64,000 bases of DNA from Microcoleus sp. FACHB-672 (GTDB lineage: Bacteria > Cyanobacteriota > Cyanobacteriia > Cyanobacteriales > Oscillatoriaceae), in the NCBI RefSeq assembly GCF_014695725.1, contig NZ_JACJOU010000021.1:124001-188000 (forward strand). Direction: 5' to 3'. The notes under the pieces are model-generated. The model was not told the origin of the DNA. It saw only the letters and a program-made list of their open reading frames with translations, and ran no database searches. Position numbers and translations under genes: made by a program. Below, in pieces: positions 18,446 through 28,701 of the stretch; position 1 is the first letter of the stretch, and each line of letters opens with the position of its first letter.

Positions 18446-18655
18446 TTATTTTTCTTGAAAGCTTTCTAGCGAGGCTATCCGTTCTGATAATCCTTCTAAT
18501 TGAGCCGTCATTTCAATCTCTTCGCGGCAATAGTAAGCGCTTCGCTCACGAATCCTTCGGGAACGAGAAGGGCGTGTGCTGCTGCCTTCCCAAGGCATTT
18601 GTAGGGGAGATTCCCCTCCTTGATGCCTGTTGAATTCCATTATTGGGCCGAGCAT
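18446..18655 (-). CDS. Small protein with helical C-terminus
   Basis: A 69-residue protein counted from the ATG at 18655, which has a strong AAAGGAG site eight bases upstream; this site is the main reason for calling it. The N-terminal half is Ser/Arg/Pro-rich. The C-terminal half (EEIEMTAQLEGLSERIASLE) has a heptad pattern and may form a coiled coil. I recognise no family. Confidence 0.5.
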   Translation of the reverse strand: MLGPIMEFNRHQGGESPLQMPWEGSSTRPSRSRRIRERSAYYCREEIEMTAQLEGLSERIASLESFQEK

Positions 18656-18853
18656 TGTTATCTCCTTTAGATATTTCCTAGGGGAGCAGGCGCGGCACTG
18701 CAGGCACCTCACTCCCCATTTTTATAATTCCCAACTTTGTAATTAAATTAGCCTTGTTGTAAAATAGCTTAATAACTAGCAGGGGTCAATTAAAGCGACA
18801 CTTCATTGTCTACTTTTTAAATTAACATTAATTATTTTAGATAAAATCTTAAT

Positions 18854-20092
18854 CTAGGCAGATTGTACCGGCTGCGTTTTGATGCTAACGGCGATACAAA
18901 CTCCGGCAGCAATGAACACAATTGTACCTTTAATAGCGGCAGAAACCGGCGTTATTTCACTTAATTGACCAAAAATGAGGGGGAATAAACTCACTGCGGT
19001 TCCTATCCCGCCAAAATACATTCCTACTCCCAATCCCGCCCGATGTGTCGGCACTTGAGATAAAGCAAAGGGAATAGCTCCGTTGTTTACCAAACTTAAA
19101 AAAGCAATCAATAGGATTGCACTAGCAATCAGAGGTAAACCACTAGGTAAAAATACTGCGAGCATTAGCAACCACAGCGCTGTTCCGGCAACTCCTATCA
19201 GCATTCCTCGCCGATTACCGAGTTGAACAGCTATTTTTCCCGCCGGCACTGCGGCTAAGGCTAAAAGTATGGAAAAGGCAAAGATAATTAACTTGATATC
19301 GGCAGCATTAAACTGGTTTTTGAGCAGCTTTGGCAGCAGCGACATGAGGAAACTTGAACCCCATGCCACAAAGATGCCGGTGCCAAAAATTAAGGCTAAA
19401 GCAGCAATCGAAACGGGCATTTTGGAACCGGCCTGCTGTCTGCTATCCTCTACCGCTGTAGCTGGGGGATGAAGCGAACGCAGCAGCGCGACTGCCGCCA
19501 GCAAAACTAAAGAGGCGAGAGTAAAGGTAACAGGCGCACCTAAACTCAGCAAAAACTGGCTAGAAATCGGACCAAACGCTGCAATTATCCCGCCGACTAA
19601 GGTTAGCAAACTCGCTGCTTGAGGTAACTCTGGCACCGATGCATATTGCCCCAACAGCGCCAGCGCCGGCGCACGAAATATTGTCATCGCCAGCGCCCAC
19701 GCCACCACAAATGCCGGTAAGAGTAATCTAAAAACGCTATCAGGTTTGACAAATATTGCAAAACAGGGGATGGCAATAAACAAAGCCGAGGATAGAATCA
19801 CCCCGACAGAGATAAACGGAAAACGTGTTCCCACCCACTGCTTCCTGCGATCAGACAGTCCCCCCATCAGCGGTTCCATCACCACAGCTAGGGCGCTTTC
19901 AACAATCAGCAGCGTTGCGGCAAGTCCTGCGGGAAAACCAAAGCCGGTTAGCAGTTTCGGCAAATACAGCTTGTAAATCACCCAAGTTAGGGTAATTGCG
20001 CCCTGCACCGCCGCTAAACCCCAAACTTGCCGCCATAAAATAAACCGGCGATCCGCTGAAGTGACCGCCGGTTGAGAGTCTGAGCTGTTCAT
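18854..20092 (-). CDS. MFS transporter
   Basis: A 412-residue permease with about 12 transmembrane helices. I placed the start at the ATG at 20092 (MNSSDSQPAV), since the longer frame to 20224 would overlap the preceding moeZ-like gene and encodes an implausible leader. The loop GGLSDRRKQWVGTRFPF is the MFS motif-A region and resembles the SLC45/GPH-like sugar carriers. Substrate unknown. It follows the moeZ-like stop by 92 bases on the same strand and may be read through from it. Confidence 0.82.
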   Translation of the reverse strand: MNSSDSQPAVTSADRRFILWRQVWGLAAVQGAITLTWVIYKLYLPKLLTGFGFPAGLAATLLIVESALAVVMEPLMGGLSDRRKQWVGTRFPFISVGVILSSALFIAIPCFAIFVKPDSVFRLLLPAFVVAWALAMTIFRAPALALLGQYASVPELPQAASLLTLVGGIIAAFGPISSQFLLSLGAPVTFTLASLVLLAAVALLRSLHPPATAVEDSRQQAGSKMPVSIAALALIFGTGIFVAWGSSFLMSLLPKLLKNQFNAADIKLIIFAFSILLALAAVPAGKIAVQLGNRRGMLIGVAGTALWLLMLAVFLPSGLPLIASAILLIAFLSLVNNGAIPFALSQVPTHRAGLGVGMYFGGIGTAVSLFPLIFGQLSEITPVSAAIKGTIVFIAAGVCIAVSIKTQPVQSA

Positions 20093-20184
20093 AAGCTTTT
20101 GTATTCCGTTGCCGGTAGTTAAGACAGAGGTTAGGGGAAGCGTTCGCGGACTGTAACAGGTGCGAACCGCCCCCACCCCCGTGT

Positions 20185-21357
20185 TTAATACTCTGGAACT
20201 GACGGATCGATTTCTCGACTCCAAGCAGTAATCCCGCCTTTGACATTCGTACCTTCAATGCCGGCTTCCTTCAAAATTCCCAGCGCCTTTGCAGAACGTC
20301 CACCCATCTTGCAGTGAGCGATCAGCCGGTGGCCATTGAGCAACTGCTTAACCTTCTCGACACCTTCGCCGCGTTCAATATCTGGTAAAGGCACCAAAAC
20401 CGCTCCTGGAATCTTAGCAATCTCATACTCATTGGGATTGCGAACATCCACCAGCACAAAGTCACTCGTACCACTGTCAATAAGTTGCTGAAGTTCCGCC
20501 ACCGTCATCTCAGAAACTTCCATCTGTTGTTTAGCCTCCTCTGCTTTGGCTTGAGTCACACCGCAGAAAAATTCGTAATCGATTAATTTATCAATTACAG
20601 GGCGCACAGGATTTGGACGCAGTTTCAGTTCCCGGAACTTCATATCCAAAGCGTTAAACAGCAGCAGCCGTCCGCTGAGAGTTGACCCTTGTTTCAGGAT
20701 GATTTTGATCGTTTCCGTTGCTTGGATAACGCCGATAATTCCTGGCAGAATCCCTAAAACGCCGCCTTCAGCACAGGAAGGCACCATCCCCGGTGGTGGG
20801 GGTTCGGGGTAAAGATCGCGGTAGTTAGGGCCACCTTCGTAGTTAAAGACGGTTGCCTGTCCCTCAAAGCGATAGATGGAACCGTAAACGTTGGGCTTAT
20901 TCAGCAACACACAAGCATCGTTAACTAAATACCGGGTGGGGAAGTTATCGGTGCCATCCACCACGATATCGTAGGGCTTCATGATATCCAGCGCGTTCTC
21001 AGATGAGAGGCGAGTTTCGTACAAGTCAACTTGGCAATTGGGGTTAATTTCCAAAATCCGGTTTTTGGCGGATTCGATTTTAGGTTTGCCTACCCAAGAG
21101 GTGCCGTGAATAACTTGCCGTTGCAAATTAGAACTGTCTACGATATCGAAGTCTACAATGCCAATTCGTCCAACACCGGCAGCTGCCAGATAGAGTAACA
21201 GCGGCGCACCGAGTCCGCCGGTGCCAATACACAGCACGCTGGCGGATTTCAGACGCTTTTGCCCCTCAAGTCCGACTTCGGGCAAGATGAGGTGGCGTGA
21301 GTAGCGTTCGTATTCGTCTTTTGTCAGCTGGATCTCATCCAGATTCGGGTTTAACAT
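20185..21357 (-). CDS. MoeZ-type adenylyltransferase/sulfurtransferase (ThiF-MoeB domain plus rhodanese)
   Basis: A 390-residue E1-like enzyme. The ThiF/MoeB domain (about 1-265) has the ATP-binding GTGGLGAPLLLYLAAAG and the active-site region PSCAEGGVLGILPG. The C-terminal rhodanese domain (about 285-388) has the persulfide-forming Cys in HCKMGGRS. It adenylates and thiolates the C-terminus of a ubiquitin-like sulfur carrier (MoaD, ThiS or CysO type). The two CxxC zinc pairs of E. coli MoeB are absent (NYRD where CYRC is expected, no pair near the domain end), as I recall for mycobacterial MoeZ. The JAMM protease gene lies 71 bases upstream. It is often annotated moeB. Confidence 0.9.
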   Translation of the reverse strand: MLNPNLDEIQLTKDEYERYSRHLILPEVGLEGQKRLKSASVLCIGTGGLGAPLLLYLAAAGVGRIGIVDFDIVDSSNLQRQVIHGTSWVGKPKIESAKNRILEINPNCQVDLYETRLSSENALDIMKPYDIVVDGTDNFPTRYLVNDACVLLNKPNVYGSIYRFEGQATVFNYEGGPNYRDLYPEPPPPGMVPSCAEGGVLGILPGIIGVIQATETIKIILKQGSTLSGRLLLFNALDMKFRELKLRPNPVRPVIDKLIDYEFFCGVTQAKAEEAKQQMEVSEMTVAELQQLIDSGTSDFVLVDVRNPNEYEIAKIPGAVLVPLPDIERGEGVEKVKQLLNGHRLIAHCKMGGRSAKALGILKEAGIEGTNVKGGITAWSREIDPSVPEY

Positions 21358-21428
21358 GGCAGTCGGTAGTGAGAAGACTAATATCTTATCTAAATCTTTC
21401 GGATCTTTGCGTTGTACAGTTTTTAAAG

Positions 21429-21905
21429 TTATTGTTCAACCGCTGTCGGTTCGCTGGTGAGGATTTCTTCTGGCTGGAACTGATGGGCATCATCAAGGCT
21501 CCAACTCTGTAGGTCTTGGGCTTTGCCTTGTTGAACAGAGACAATAATATATGAATATTGTGGCCAAGCATATTGGCGATCACACTCAGAGGGAATGGCG
21601 GGGTTGTCGGGGTGCGAGTGATAGATGCCAATAATTGACAGATCGAGGTCGCGTGCTTTCCGTTGCGCCTCGAACATAAATTGAGCGGGGATTTCATACC
21701 GGCGCTTTTTGCTAAATTCTTCCTCACCAGATACCGCTAGTGATGCTTCCGCACTCCAAGCATTTTCTGCCGGCCACACTTCTACCAAAATTTTACCGCC
21801 ATTAAAGAGCCGGCCAACGAGCAAGCCGCAGCACTCTTCTGGATAAGCGCTCATCCCATGATTGCAGATAACTTGAAGATGCTCAGGATGCACAGTTAGA
21901 ACCAT
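21429..21905 (-). CDS. JAMM/MPN+ metalloprotease, Mec-like (peptidase M67)
   Basis: A 158-residue JAB-domain protein. The zinc motif is complete: an upstream Glu in PEECCGLLVG and the HSHPDNPAIPSECD block (H-x-H-x7-S-x2-D). Family members hydrolyse bonds after ubiquitin-like proteins; Mec of Mycobacterium releases cysteine from the CysO carrier. Placement directly upstream of the MoeZ-like E1 supports the same role here. A 20-residue insertion (about residues 47-68) precedes the motif. No carrier gene lies between or next to the pair. Confidence 0.88.
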   Translation of the reverse strand: MVLTVHPEHLQVICNHGMSAYPEECCGLLVGRLFNGGKILVEVWPAENAWSAEASLAVSGEEEFSKKRRYEIPAQFMFEAQRKARDLDLSIIGIYHSHPDNPAIPSECDRQYAWPQYSYIIVSVQQGKAQDLQSWSLDDAHQFQPEEILTSEPTAVEQ

Positions 21906-22037
21906 AAAGTAAGATGCTTCTCCCGCAAGACACCAAACAAATCAGCAATACTTTATTTATATCAGTTCTCCCTCCCCTTGCTTCACAATAACCAGCCCGC
22001 CCCAATCGAGAGTCGCAAAATTCCTGTCACCAACCCT

Positions 22038-22065
22038 TAACCCATCTGCGTTTATCTGGGTTAAC
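22038..22065. repeat. Palindromic member of the dispersed repeat family
   Basis: TTAACCCATCTGCG followed by TTTATCTGGGTTAA; the ends TTAACCCA and TGGGTTAA are inverted, and the core on the minus strand reads CAGATAAACGCAGAT as in the other copies. It lies between murD and the JAMM gene. Confidence 0.5.
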
Positions 22066-22127
22066 AAATATTTAATCAGTGCATCACTGACGCACCCTAC
22101 TTTCTCATTTTTGGCAAAAGAAAGCCA

Positions 22128-23498
22128 TTATTCTGGTGGACTTTGCATCACTTCCAGACACATTTGGCGGAAATGATCACCGCGTTGCTCAAAATTTTGA
22201 TATTGATCAAAACTCGCACAAGCCGGCGAAAGCAAAACAACTTTAGCTCCCAACTGTGCTGCCAATTCAGCAGCTCTAGGAACCGCGCGTTCCATTGTTG
22301 CCACAATTTCGTAACGGGGATGATGAATTTCCTCCAGCCGTTTTGCAAAGGCACCGGCAGCGCTGCCAATGAGTAAAACGGCTGCGGCTTTCGTTTGAAT
22401 CATTTGCATCCAGCCAGTATCATCACCGGCTTTGGCTTCTCCCCCAGCGATTAAAATTGCCGGTGCTGGGACGGAGGATAGTCCAACTTGAGCAGCGTCG
22501 TAATTGGTGGCTTTACTGTCATTAATAAAGTCAATGCCGTTAAACGTGCAGATGTGTTCCAGCCGATGGGAAACGCCGGGGAAGGTGGCAATGGCGCGGG
22601 CAATGGCTTCTTTCTCAATGCCGGCTAAACGCGCTGCTGCCACCGCCATCAGCAAATTTTGCAAGTTGTGTTCCCCAACCATCCGCAACGAGGCTGCCGG
22701 CAACACAGGTTCACCCAGCGCCACAACCCAGCCATCTTCAATGTATGCTGACCAGCTAGAATCGCTGATAAATTCGGCTTGACCTTTAACACTTGTCCAG
22801 CAGATGTTTGGCCAACGTTGCGGGGTATTTTGGCGCAGGTAGGGATCGTTTCCGTTGATCACTTGCTGCTGAGATTGGTTGAGGAGATGAGCTTTGATAT
22901 TGAAGTAATTTTCTAAAGTTTTATGCCGGCTGAGGTGATCCGGGGTAAACGTTGTCCAAACTCCGATGCGAGGTGCGATTGAAGGGGAAGATTCGATTTG
23001 ATAGCTGCTAAGTTCGGCGATTACCCAATTTGGAGGCGTTTCCTGCAAAGCCAGTTCGCAGGCGGCATAACCGATGTTGCCACAGGCGGGGGCGTCGAAA
23101 CCGGCTGCTTGGAAAATAGCGGCAATTAGGGCAGTTGTAGTGGTTTTGCCGTTGGTGCCGGTGACTGCTACCCAAGGGCGCGACTGGAGATAGCGCCAAG
23201 CGAGTTCCATCTCGCCAATGGTTTCGATGCCAAGTTCTCTGGCGCGGACTAATGCCGGTGCATCCCACGGTACCCCGGGACTGACAACAACGAGCTGAGG
23301 CCGGTTGTCTGGGTTATCTGGGTCAAAAGAATAGCCCAGCAGTACAGGAATTCCATCAGGCGCAAGCTGCTGTTGCTGTTCTTGCAGGGTTTCAGAATTA
23401 CTGCGATCGCTCACCGTCACCTGCCAACCTTCCCGTTTTAGCAGTCGTGCGGCAGCAATTCCCGATTTTCCGAGTCCGATGACGTGAGCGATGGGCAT
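22128..23498 (-). CDS. murD: UDP-N-acetylmuramoyl-L-alanine--D-glutamate ligase
   Basis: A 456-residue Mur ligase that adds D-glutamate to UDP-MurNAc-L-Ala in the cytoplasm, an early peptidoglycan step. It has an N-terminal Rossmann-like domain ([14 protein letters not shown]), the ATP loop [12 protein letters not shown], the central NDSKATN block and a C-terminal domain with [11 protein letters not shown], which is diagnostic for MurD. Length is normal. The ATG at 23498 starts at the expected [10 protein letters not shown]. Confidence 0.96.
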   Translation of the reverse strand: MPIAHVIGLGKSGIAAARLLKREGWQVTVSDRSNSETLQEQQQQLAPDGIPVLLGYSFDPDNPDNRPQLVVVSPGVPWDAPALVRARELGIETIGEMELAWRYLQSRPWVAVTGTNGKTTTTALIAAIFQAAGFDAPACGNIGYAACELALQETPPNWVIAELSSYQIESSPSIAPRIGVWTTFTPDHLSRHKTLENYFNIKAHLLNQSQQQVINGNDPYLRQNTPQRWPNICWTSVKGQAEFISDSSWSAYIEDGWVVALGEPVLPAASLRMVGEHNLQNLLMAVAAARLAGIEKEAIARAIATFPGVSHRLEHICTFNGIDFINDSKATNYDAAQVGLSSVPAPAILIAGGEAKAGDDTGWMQMIQTKAAAVLLIGSAAGAFAKRLEEIHHPRYEIVATMERAVPRAAELAAQLGAKVVLLSPACASFDQYQNFEQRGDHFRQMCLEVMQSPPE

Positions 23499-23622
23499 AG
23501 CTAGTTTAAGGATTTCCCTGATTGAGTAAACTTTATCTTACCGTTCAGATAGCGAACAAAACCACCAAGATTCCACATCTACTCAAACAACGGCAAGATA
23601 TCAAACTAATGCAGGCAAAGTT

Positions 23623-23868
23623 TCAAGAAATGCGTCTTTCCAGATTTGTTATTTTCTCATGCAACTGAACCATTTCTTTGGCTAAAGTTGCCACAAGATA
23701 AAACTGAGAAGCAAATGTTATCAAGGTCAATACACTCAAGAAAATTAGCACAGCGCTAGTCCCAACAACTTGCCAAAGTATAATTTCCATTGAGCCGAGA
23801 AAGAGAGTACACAACAAAGTTACGACTCTTGGGTTTTTAGACAAGGTACGCATATCTTTTAGACTCAT
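23623..23868 (-). CDS. Small two-helix membrane protein
   Basis: An 81-residue protein with two hydrophobic helices (about 15-37 and 39-62) and a polar helical tail (AKEMVQLHEKITNLERRI) that may form a coiled coil. AGGTGGAG precedes the ATG. It lies 48 bases after the glyS start-side neighbour's end on the same strand and could be co-transcribed with glyS and murD. Function not recognised. Confidence 0.6.
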   Translation of the reverse strand: MSLKDMRTLSKNPRVVTLLCTLFLGSMEIILWQVVGTSAVLIFLSVLTLITFASQFYLVATLAKEMVQLHEKITNLERRIS

Positions 23869-23916
23869 CTTTCTCCACCTTTTTAGAACATTAAGAAACG
23901 GTACAGAAAACTTGCC

Positions 23917-26082
23917 TTAGCCTTTGACGATTGCGCCAAAATCTGCTAAGACACGAGCATGATTTCGCAACAATCCTAACAGATTTAATCGATTACCCCG
24001 GATGTCTAAATTTTCATCCATGACTAATACACTTTCCGGGCCATCAAAGAAGGTGCTGACGGTAGGTGTAATGGCAGCGATGGCGTTTACAAGCTGCTGA
24101 TAATTGCGCGTTTCTTGAGATGCTTTTGTTTCTGGAACAAGCTGAGTGATTGCATCATAAAAGGTTTGCTCGGAGGGTTTTTGGAACAGTTCTGGACGGA
24201 CAACAGGTGCCGGTTCCAGTTGAGCGGTATCTAAAATACCTTGCTTGGCAAGACGGGCGGAACGGTTGACCGTTTCATAAATTTCATCTAGCTTGCCGTT
24301 GTTCCGAATTTCTTGGAGGAAAAGAGCACGATCTCGCACATCTAATAAATCTGTTAACGCCCTTTCTGTATATTCTGGGTCATTTTCTCCCAAAACAGCA
24401 TTCACCAAGTCGTAATCGATTCCCCGTTCTTCTTGCAGTAAAGTGCGGATGCGCTGAATAAAGAACTCTTGCAATTGTTCGATTAATTCTGTCGGGGAAG
24501 CTTTGGGATGATCGGCAGCGAAATTACTGGCCGTTTGTTCTAGCAATTGCTGCAAATTGATCGTTAAATCGGCTGTCCAAGTAATGTTAATGATGCCATT
24601 GGCAGCACGGCGCAGGGCAAAGGGATCTGAGGAGCCGGTGGGGAGCATTCCTAAGCCAAAAATGCTGACTAATGTATCGAGCCGGTCTGCGATTCCGACA
24701 GTTTGGCCTGTGAGGGTTTCCGGTAAAATATCGTTAGCACCTCTGGGCAAATAATGTTCAAAAATGGCTTTGGCAACCGCTTCAGATTCACCACCGGCAC
24801 GGGCGTATTTTTCCCCGATAATCCCTTGCAATTCGGGAAATTCATAGACCATTTGGGTGACGAGGTCGGCTTTACACAGCAAAGCAGCCCGTTGAATATT
24901 CTTGCATTCATCATCTGTGAGTTGCAGGTGTTCAGCAATTAAATCAGCAATCTTGCTAAATCGCTCAACTTTATAGCGCACTGAACCCAAATCTTCTTGG
25001 AAGGTGACGGTTTCTAGCTGCGGTACATAGCTTTCTAACGGTTCGGCCAGGTCGCTTTTATAGAAAAACTGACCATCTGCTAATCTTGCCCGAATCACTC
25101 GCTCGTTGCCGGTGGCAATGATGTCTGATTTCGCCGGATCGCCGTTAGAAATGGTGATGAAGTAGGGCAGTAATTCCGTAGAATCTTTGCTTTTTAGCAC
25201 AGGAAAATAACGCTGATGTGTGACCATAACAGTGGTGATCACTTCCGCCGGCAGGATTAAAAAGTCATCATCAAACTTGCCGATAACTGCTGTCGGCCAT
25301 TCAACTAAATTGGTGACTTCTTGCAATAAGTTCGGGGAAATCTCTGCCTCTCCTCCAACTTTTTGAGCGGCGGCTTCTACTTGCTCTTGGATTTTAGCAA
25401 CCCGCTGATTTGGATCAACTTCAACGTATGCAGAACGCAGGCATTCAACGTAATCACTTGCTTGAGTAATTTCAATTTTGCCTTTGTTCTCTGGCGAGGC
25501 GTGCAAAACTCTATGACCCCAAGAGATCCGATCACTTTTCACCGGCTGCGAATTGTTCACCAATTCAATCGGCAAAACCACCTCATCCAGGAGTGCCACC
25601 AACCAGCGAATCGGGCGCGGAAATCTCAAATCTCCATCTGCCCAGCGCATCAGGCGTTTGCCTTCTAAACTGGTAATCCACTGCAAAGCTAGTTCCTTGA
25701 GAATATCTGCTGTGGGGCGTCCGGGGATGCTTTTGCGGACAAACACAAAATCGCCTTTTTCCGTAGGGCGAACTTCCAAGGCATCGAGTTCGACACCTTG
25801 CTTTTTGGCAAATCCTGCGGCTGTCGGCGTCGGTTTGCCATCTTTGAAGGCTGCGGCTGCCGGCGGCCCTTTGACCTCTTCTTCTCGGTCTGCTTGTTGT
25901 GCCGGCAGTCCTTTGATCAATACGGCTAAGCGCCGGGGTGTTGCATACACATCAATCGAATCATTTGTTAAGAAATGTTCAGTGAGACTCGCAGGAATGC
26001 GCGATTGCCACTGTTCAATAGCATTACCGACAAAGGTTGCGGGCAATTCTTCTGTACCGACTTCTAATAAAAATGCTGGCAT
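23917..26082 (-). CDS. glyS: Glycyl-tRNA synthetase beta subunit
   Basis: A 721-residue beta chain of the bacterial alpha2beta2 glycyl-tRNA synthetase. I placed the start at the ATG at 26082, where the protein begins with the family hallmark [15 protein letters not shown]; the 20 codons upstream are not conserved. Other family blocks are [14 protein letters not shown] and the HD-like region around [17 protein letters not shown]. The C-terminal domain resembles the anticodon-binding domain of arginyl-tRNA synthetase. The alpha chain (glyQ) is not in the window. Confidence 0.96.
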   Translation of the reverse strand: MPAFLLEVGTEELPATFVGNAIEQWQSRIPASLTEHFLTNDSIDVYATPRRLAVLIKGLPAQQADREEEVKGPPAAAAFKDGKPTPTAAGFAKKQGVELDALEVRPTEKGDFVFVRKSIPGRPTADILKELALQWITSLEGKRLMRWADGDLRFPRPIRWLVALLDEVVLPIELVNNSQPVKSDRISWGHRVLHASPENKGKIEITQASDYVECLRSAYVEVDPNQRVAKIQEQVEAAAQKVGGEAEISPNLLQEVTNLVEWPTAVIGKFDDDFLILPAEVITTVMVTHQRYFPVLKSKDSTELLPYFITISNGDPAKSDIIATGNERVIRARLADGQFFYKSDLAEPLESYVPQLETVTFQEDLGSVRYKVERFSKIADLIAEHLQLTDDECKNIQRAALLCKADLVTQMVYEFPELQGIIGEKYARAGGESEAVAKAIFEHYLPRGANDILPETLTGQTVGIADRLDTLVSIFGLGMLPTGSSDPFALRRAANGIINITWTADLTINLQQLLEQTASNFAADHPKASPTELIEQLQEFFIQRIRTLLQEERGIDYDLVNAVLGENDPEYTERALTDLLDVRDRALFLQEIRNNGKLDEIYETVNRSARLAKQGILDTAQLEPAPVVRPELFQKPSEQTFYDAITQLVPETKASQETRNYQQLVNAIAAITPTVSTFFDGPESVLVMDENLDIRGNRLNLLGLLRNHARVLADFGAIVKG

Positions 26083-26777
26083 AGCGCACGATTTCAGGAA
26101 TGCAAGATGTTTAAGCGATTGTAGCGGTAGCATCACCGGCAAACCGCGTCAGCAAGGAAGGGTTTGTGGGGTGTGCGAGGCACATAGAATCCGCCTGCAG
26201 GAACAGCCGGTTAAAACAGTTTACCGCGTTGGGATGTTTCTCATCTAAACCTGTTCAAAGTTGCACCGCAATCGATAAGCTGTTAAAAGGCAAAGGTGTC
26301 AGTGGGGAGAAAAGTGCCGGCCTCCTAAAGCTAGAATTTAGAAGTCGGTGGTTGATCTTTCAATATCTGCGATCCAGAGGAAGTGAAACAGTTGTTTCGA
26401 GATGTACAGCAGATTTGGATAACGGGAACCTCCTCTTGTGCTGCCTGTAAAATCCTTGGGAAGAATACCTGATGGCATTTTTAAAATTATACCGATTGAA
26501 ACCGGCTGCCGGTGAGCGCGGCAGGTTAGAAATTATAACTTTTCTATCGGAAGATAAAAACAACAAAAAATCTTGACTGAATTCATTTCCGTTTTAATGA
26601 AACTATAGGAGATGGCAACGCAGTTTTAGCTTTTCTGGATTACCAAACCATGAAATGACGTTTTTTTTAAATCCCAACCAGTCGCGGTGAAATACCCTGA
26701 CTGAAATAATTCTCAACTAGCGTTCAGCATCAAATCAATCTGCTCTAATAGAACATTTTCTAAAAGCACACACCTCC
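26083..26777. other. Intergenic region, nothing recognised
   Basis: Nearly 700 bases between divergent glyS and the TPR gene. I looked for tRNA arms, a T-box or other leader structure expected upstream of a synthetase gene, and found none. A plus-strand frame covering part of it is an antisense shadow of glyS. Confidence 0.5.
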
Positions 26778-27248
26778 ATGAATGAATCATCTATCGCTCA
26801 GTTACTTGAAGACTTGAAAAATCCTGATGAACAGATTCGTGATCAAGCCACCCAAGAATTCTGGCATCGCTGGTTTATGCAAAAGGGGATGTATGGGTGG
26901 GAACTACTTCAACGTAGTCAAAAGTTGCTCGAAGCGGGACAAATTGCTGAAGCGGAAGATTTGCTTACAGACTTGATTGGCGATCAGCCAGATTTTGCAG
27001 AAGCTTGGAACCGGCGGGCTGTGCTTTACTATATGCAAGGGCATTACAAGCAGTCTATCAGCGACTGCCGGCAAGTTATAAAGCTCAACCCCATTCATTT
27101 TGGCGCACTTCACGGTTTGGGGTTATGTTATGCAGCTTTAGGAGATTATCCAACTGCGATTCAAGCATTTCGACAAGCGCTAGAAATTCAGCCTCACGCG
27201 CTGATCAATCAAAAGTTGATTTTGGAATGTACCGCGCGATTGAGCTAA
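26778..27248 (+). CDS. Small TPR protein
   Basis: A 156-residue protein with a helical N-terminus containing the block EFWHRWFMQKG, then three tetratricopeptide repeats (about residues 41-74, 75-108 and 109-142; for example AEAWNRRAVLYYMQGHYKQS and ALHGLGLCYAALGDYPTA). The N-terminal block recurs in plant chloroplast and cyanobacterial TPR proteins as I recall. It likely mediates protein binding. AAAGCACACACCTCC precedes ATG, so the ribosome site is unclear. Confidence 0.8.
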   Translation: MNESSIAQLLEDLKNPDEQIRDQATQEFWHRWFMQKGMYGWELLQRSQKLLEAGQIAEAEDLLTDLIGDQPDFAEAWNRRAVLYYMQGHYKQSISDCRQVIKLNPIHFGALHGLGLCYAALGDYPTAIQAFRQALEIQPHALINQKLILECTARLS

Positions 27249-27381
27249 CTTTGTATTCTGCCGGTGATTTGCTTTATTGTATAACTTGATTTGCCGGCAG
27301 AACGAATTTAATAGTTTCGATTTTACCATTTTGTAAAAGTTATTTGGAATGGTAAAATTGTTTAATAAAAGGAGTTTCTTG

Positions 27382-27666
27382 ATGTCTGAACAAATTACGC
27401 CTGAAGTAAGCGAACGTATTTGCGCCCACATGAACGAAGATCATGCAAATGCTGTCGTTCTCTACGCTCAAGCATTTGGCGGTTCTCCGGAGGCGACAGC
27501 GGCAGAAATGGTTTCAATTGATCCGCATGGCATGAATTTAACCGCACAAGTCAATGATACGCCTGTGCCGGTGCGAGTTGAGTTTGATCACGTTTTAGAA
27601 AGTGCTGAAGATGCTCACCATACTCTTATTGAAATGGTTAAACAGGCACGAGCAAAATCAAAATAG
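27382..27666 (+). CDS. DUF2470-domain protein
   Basis: A 94-residue protein counted from the ATG at 27382, which has AAAGGAG upstream; the frame extends 11 codons further without a site. The ICAHMNEDHANAVVLYAQAF block and the IDPHGMNL block are the DUF2470 signature. This domain is the C-terminal part of HugZ-type heme-binding and pyridoxamine-oxidase-like proteins and, alone, occurs in cyanobacteria and plastids, possibly linked to heme or chlorophyll metabolism. That link is family knowledge, not shown here. Confidence 0.85.
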   Translation: MSEQITPEVSERICAHMNEDHANAVVLYAQAFGGSPEATAAEMVSIDPHGMNLTAQVNDTPVPVRVEFDHVLESAEDAHHTLIEMVKQARAKSK

Positions 27667-27673
27667 TCAGAGA

Positions 27674-27736
27674 TGCCGGTGAGTCTTCTCAATAACAACC
27701 CCATGCTGTAAGACAAGATTGAGCAGCTCACCGGCA
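27674..27736 (+). terminator. Inverted repeat after the DUF2470 gene
   Basis: TGCCGGTGAG (27674-27683) and CTCACCGGCA (27727-27736) are perfect complements, with a second inner pairing of TCTCAA and TTGAG. It starts eight bases after the stop. There is no clear T-run, so the terminator role is tentative. Confidence 0.35.
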
Positions 27737-27829
27737 ACCTTGATTTCTAAAATTAAGTTTTAACTGCGAAACCCTCTATCTCTTTATTTCTATTTGTTTT
27801 AAAAAGGATAAAACTCCTTAATTTCGCTC

Positions 27830-28300
27830 TTAAATCTCAAAACCTGAACTGGCTTTAGAACGATCAAGCCCTTGCTTTATCCAGTGAATACACTCAGATT
27901 CCGTTGCAAAAATTTTAGGTGCTGCAACATTATTTAAACTGTCTGGCTTATAATGGTCGTAAAAATATTTATCGGCTAATTGGTAAACAATGATTAAATT
28001 ATCTTGATAAGTATATCGAAATTTAAAAATATCAATATTACTTTTTACATCTGAGTTGGTTTCAAGATGTTCTTTGGCAACATCAATAATACTTTCAATG
28101 CTATCAGAATAGATGCCGGCAGGATTTTGAAATTTATGAAATTGACCTTTGTATCCCAATTCCGAAAGTAAGGTGTAGGAGTAGATCCCTAGTCCATCAG
28201 CTACCCCAAAAATAAACGGGATAATTAGATGTCCTTGGTATGAAACTGAATTCTCGTATAATAATCGATTCATTTCCACTTTCGCTGTTTCTATCCTCAC
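27830..28300 (-). CDS. Uncharacterised protein
   Basis: A protein of 156 residues from the GTG at 28300, or 147 from the ATG at 28273 (MNRLLYENSV); the start is uncertain. The sequence is rich in aromatic and Ile/Asp residues, with no motif I recognise. AT-rich codon use differs somewhat from its neighbours, which might mean an accessory origin. No function can be offered. Confidence 0.55.
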   Translation of the reverse strand: MRIETAKVEMNRLLYENSVSYQGHLIIPFIFGVADGLGIYSYTLLSELGYKGQFHKFQNPAGIYSDSIESIIDVAKEHLETNSDVKSNIDIFKFRYTYQDNLIIVYQLADKYFYDHYKPDSLNNVAAPKIFATESECIHWIKQGLDRSKASSGFEI

Positions 28301-28359
28301 TTCAATTTTTTATTCAAAAAACTGCGTTCATTTTATAATTAAAGTTTCCAAAACTCACA

Positions 28360-28701
28360 TTACTCAACAGACTCTTTATCGGCTTTATAATAAAGAGACG
28401 CTTTATATAAAACTTGTTCTTGGTGAGTTTCCAGCGTGCAATCTGAAAGAGGGTACGCCACACAAGTAATCGTATAACCGGCTTCTATTTCAGATGGACG
28501 CAAGAACTTTTGTTCACTTTGGTCAACTTTACCACTGATCAATTTTGCAACACAGGCAGAACATTCACCTTGTTTGCATCCAGCCGGCAAACGGATGCCG
28601 GCGTCTTCAGCCATATCAAGGATGTATTGATCGTCTGGTACAGAGATCGTGCGATCAAGTTTGAGTGCAGGATTAATAAGGCGGACTTGATAAACTGCCA
28701 T
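28360..28701 (-). CDS. 2Fe-2S ferredoxin
   Basis: A 113-residue plant-type ferredoxin counted from the ATG at 28701 (MAVYQVRLIN). The cluster ligands are in CKQGECSAC (C-x4-C-x2-C) and the later Cys in TITCVAYP. The C-terminus is about 15 residues longer than photosynthetic PetF, ending in a charged tail. It transfers single electrons in the cytoplasm. It lies 257 bases downstream of a carotenoid-desaturase-like flavoprotein on the same strand, so it could be that enzyme's electron partner, though this is inference. Confidence 0.92.
   Translation of the reverse strand: MAVYQVRLINPALKLDRTISVPDDQYILDMAEDAGIRLPAGCKQGECSACVAKLISGKVDQSEQKFLRPSEIEAGYTITCVAYPLSDCTLETHQEQVLYKASLYYKADKESVE

Noticed and set aside
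20093-20224. Longer N-terminus for the MFS transporter
   Set aside because: It would overlap the moeZ-like gene and adds a Ser/Arg-rich leader not seen in permeases; the ATG at 20092 is better.
25553-26248. 231-codon plus-strand ORF
   Set aside because: Antisense shadow of glyS; the minus-strand frame is a clear synthetase.
26083-26777. T-box or tRNA-like leader upstream of glyS
   Set aside because: I could not find a consistent T-box sequence or cloverleaf arms, and T-boxes are not expected in cyanobacteria.
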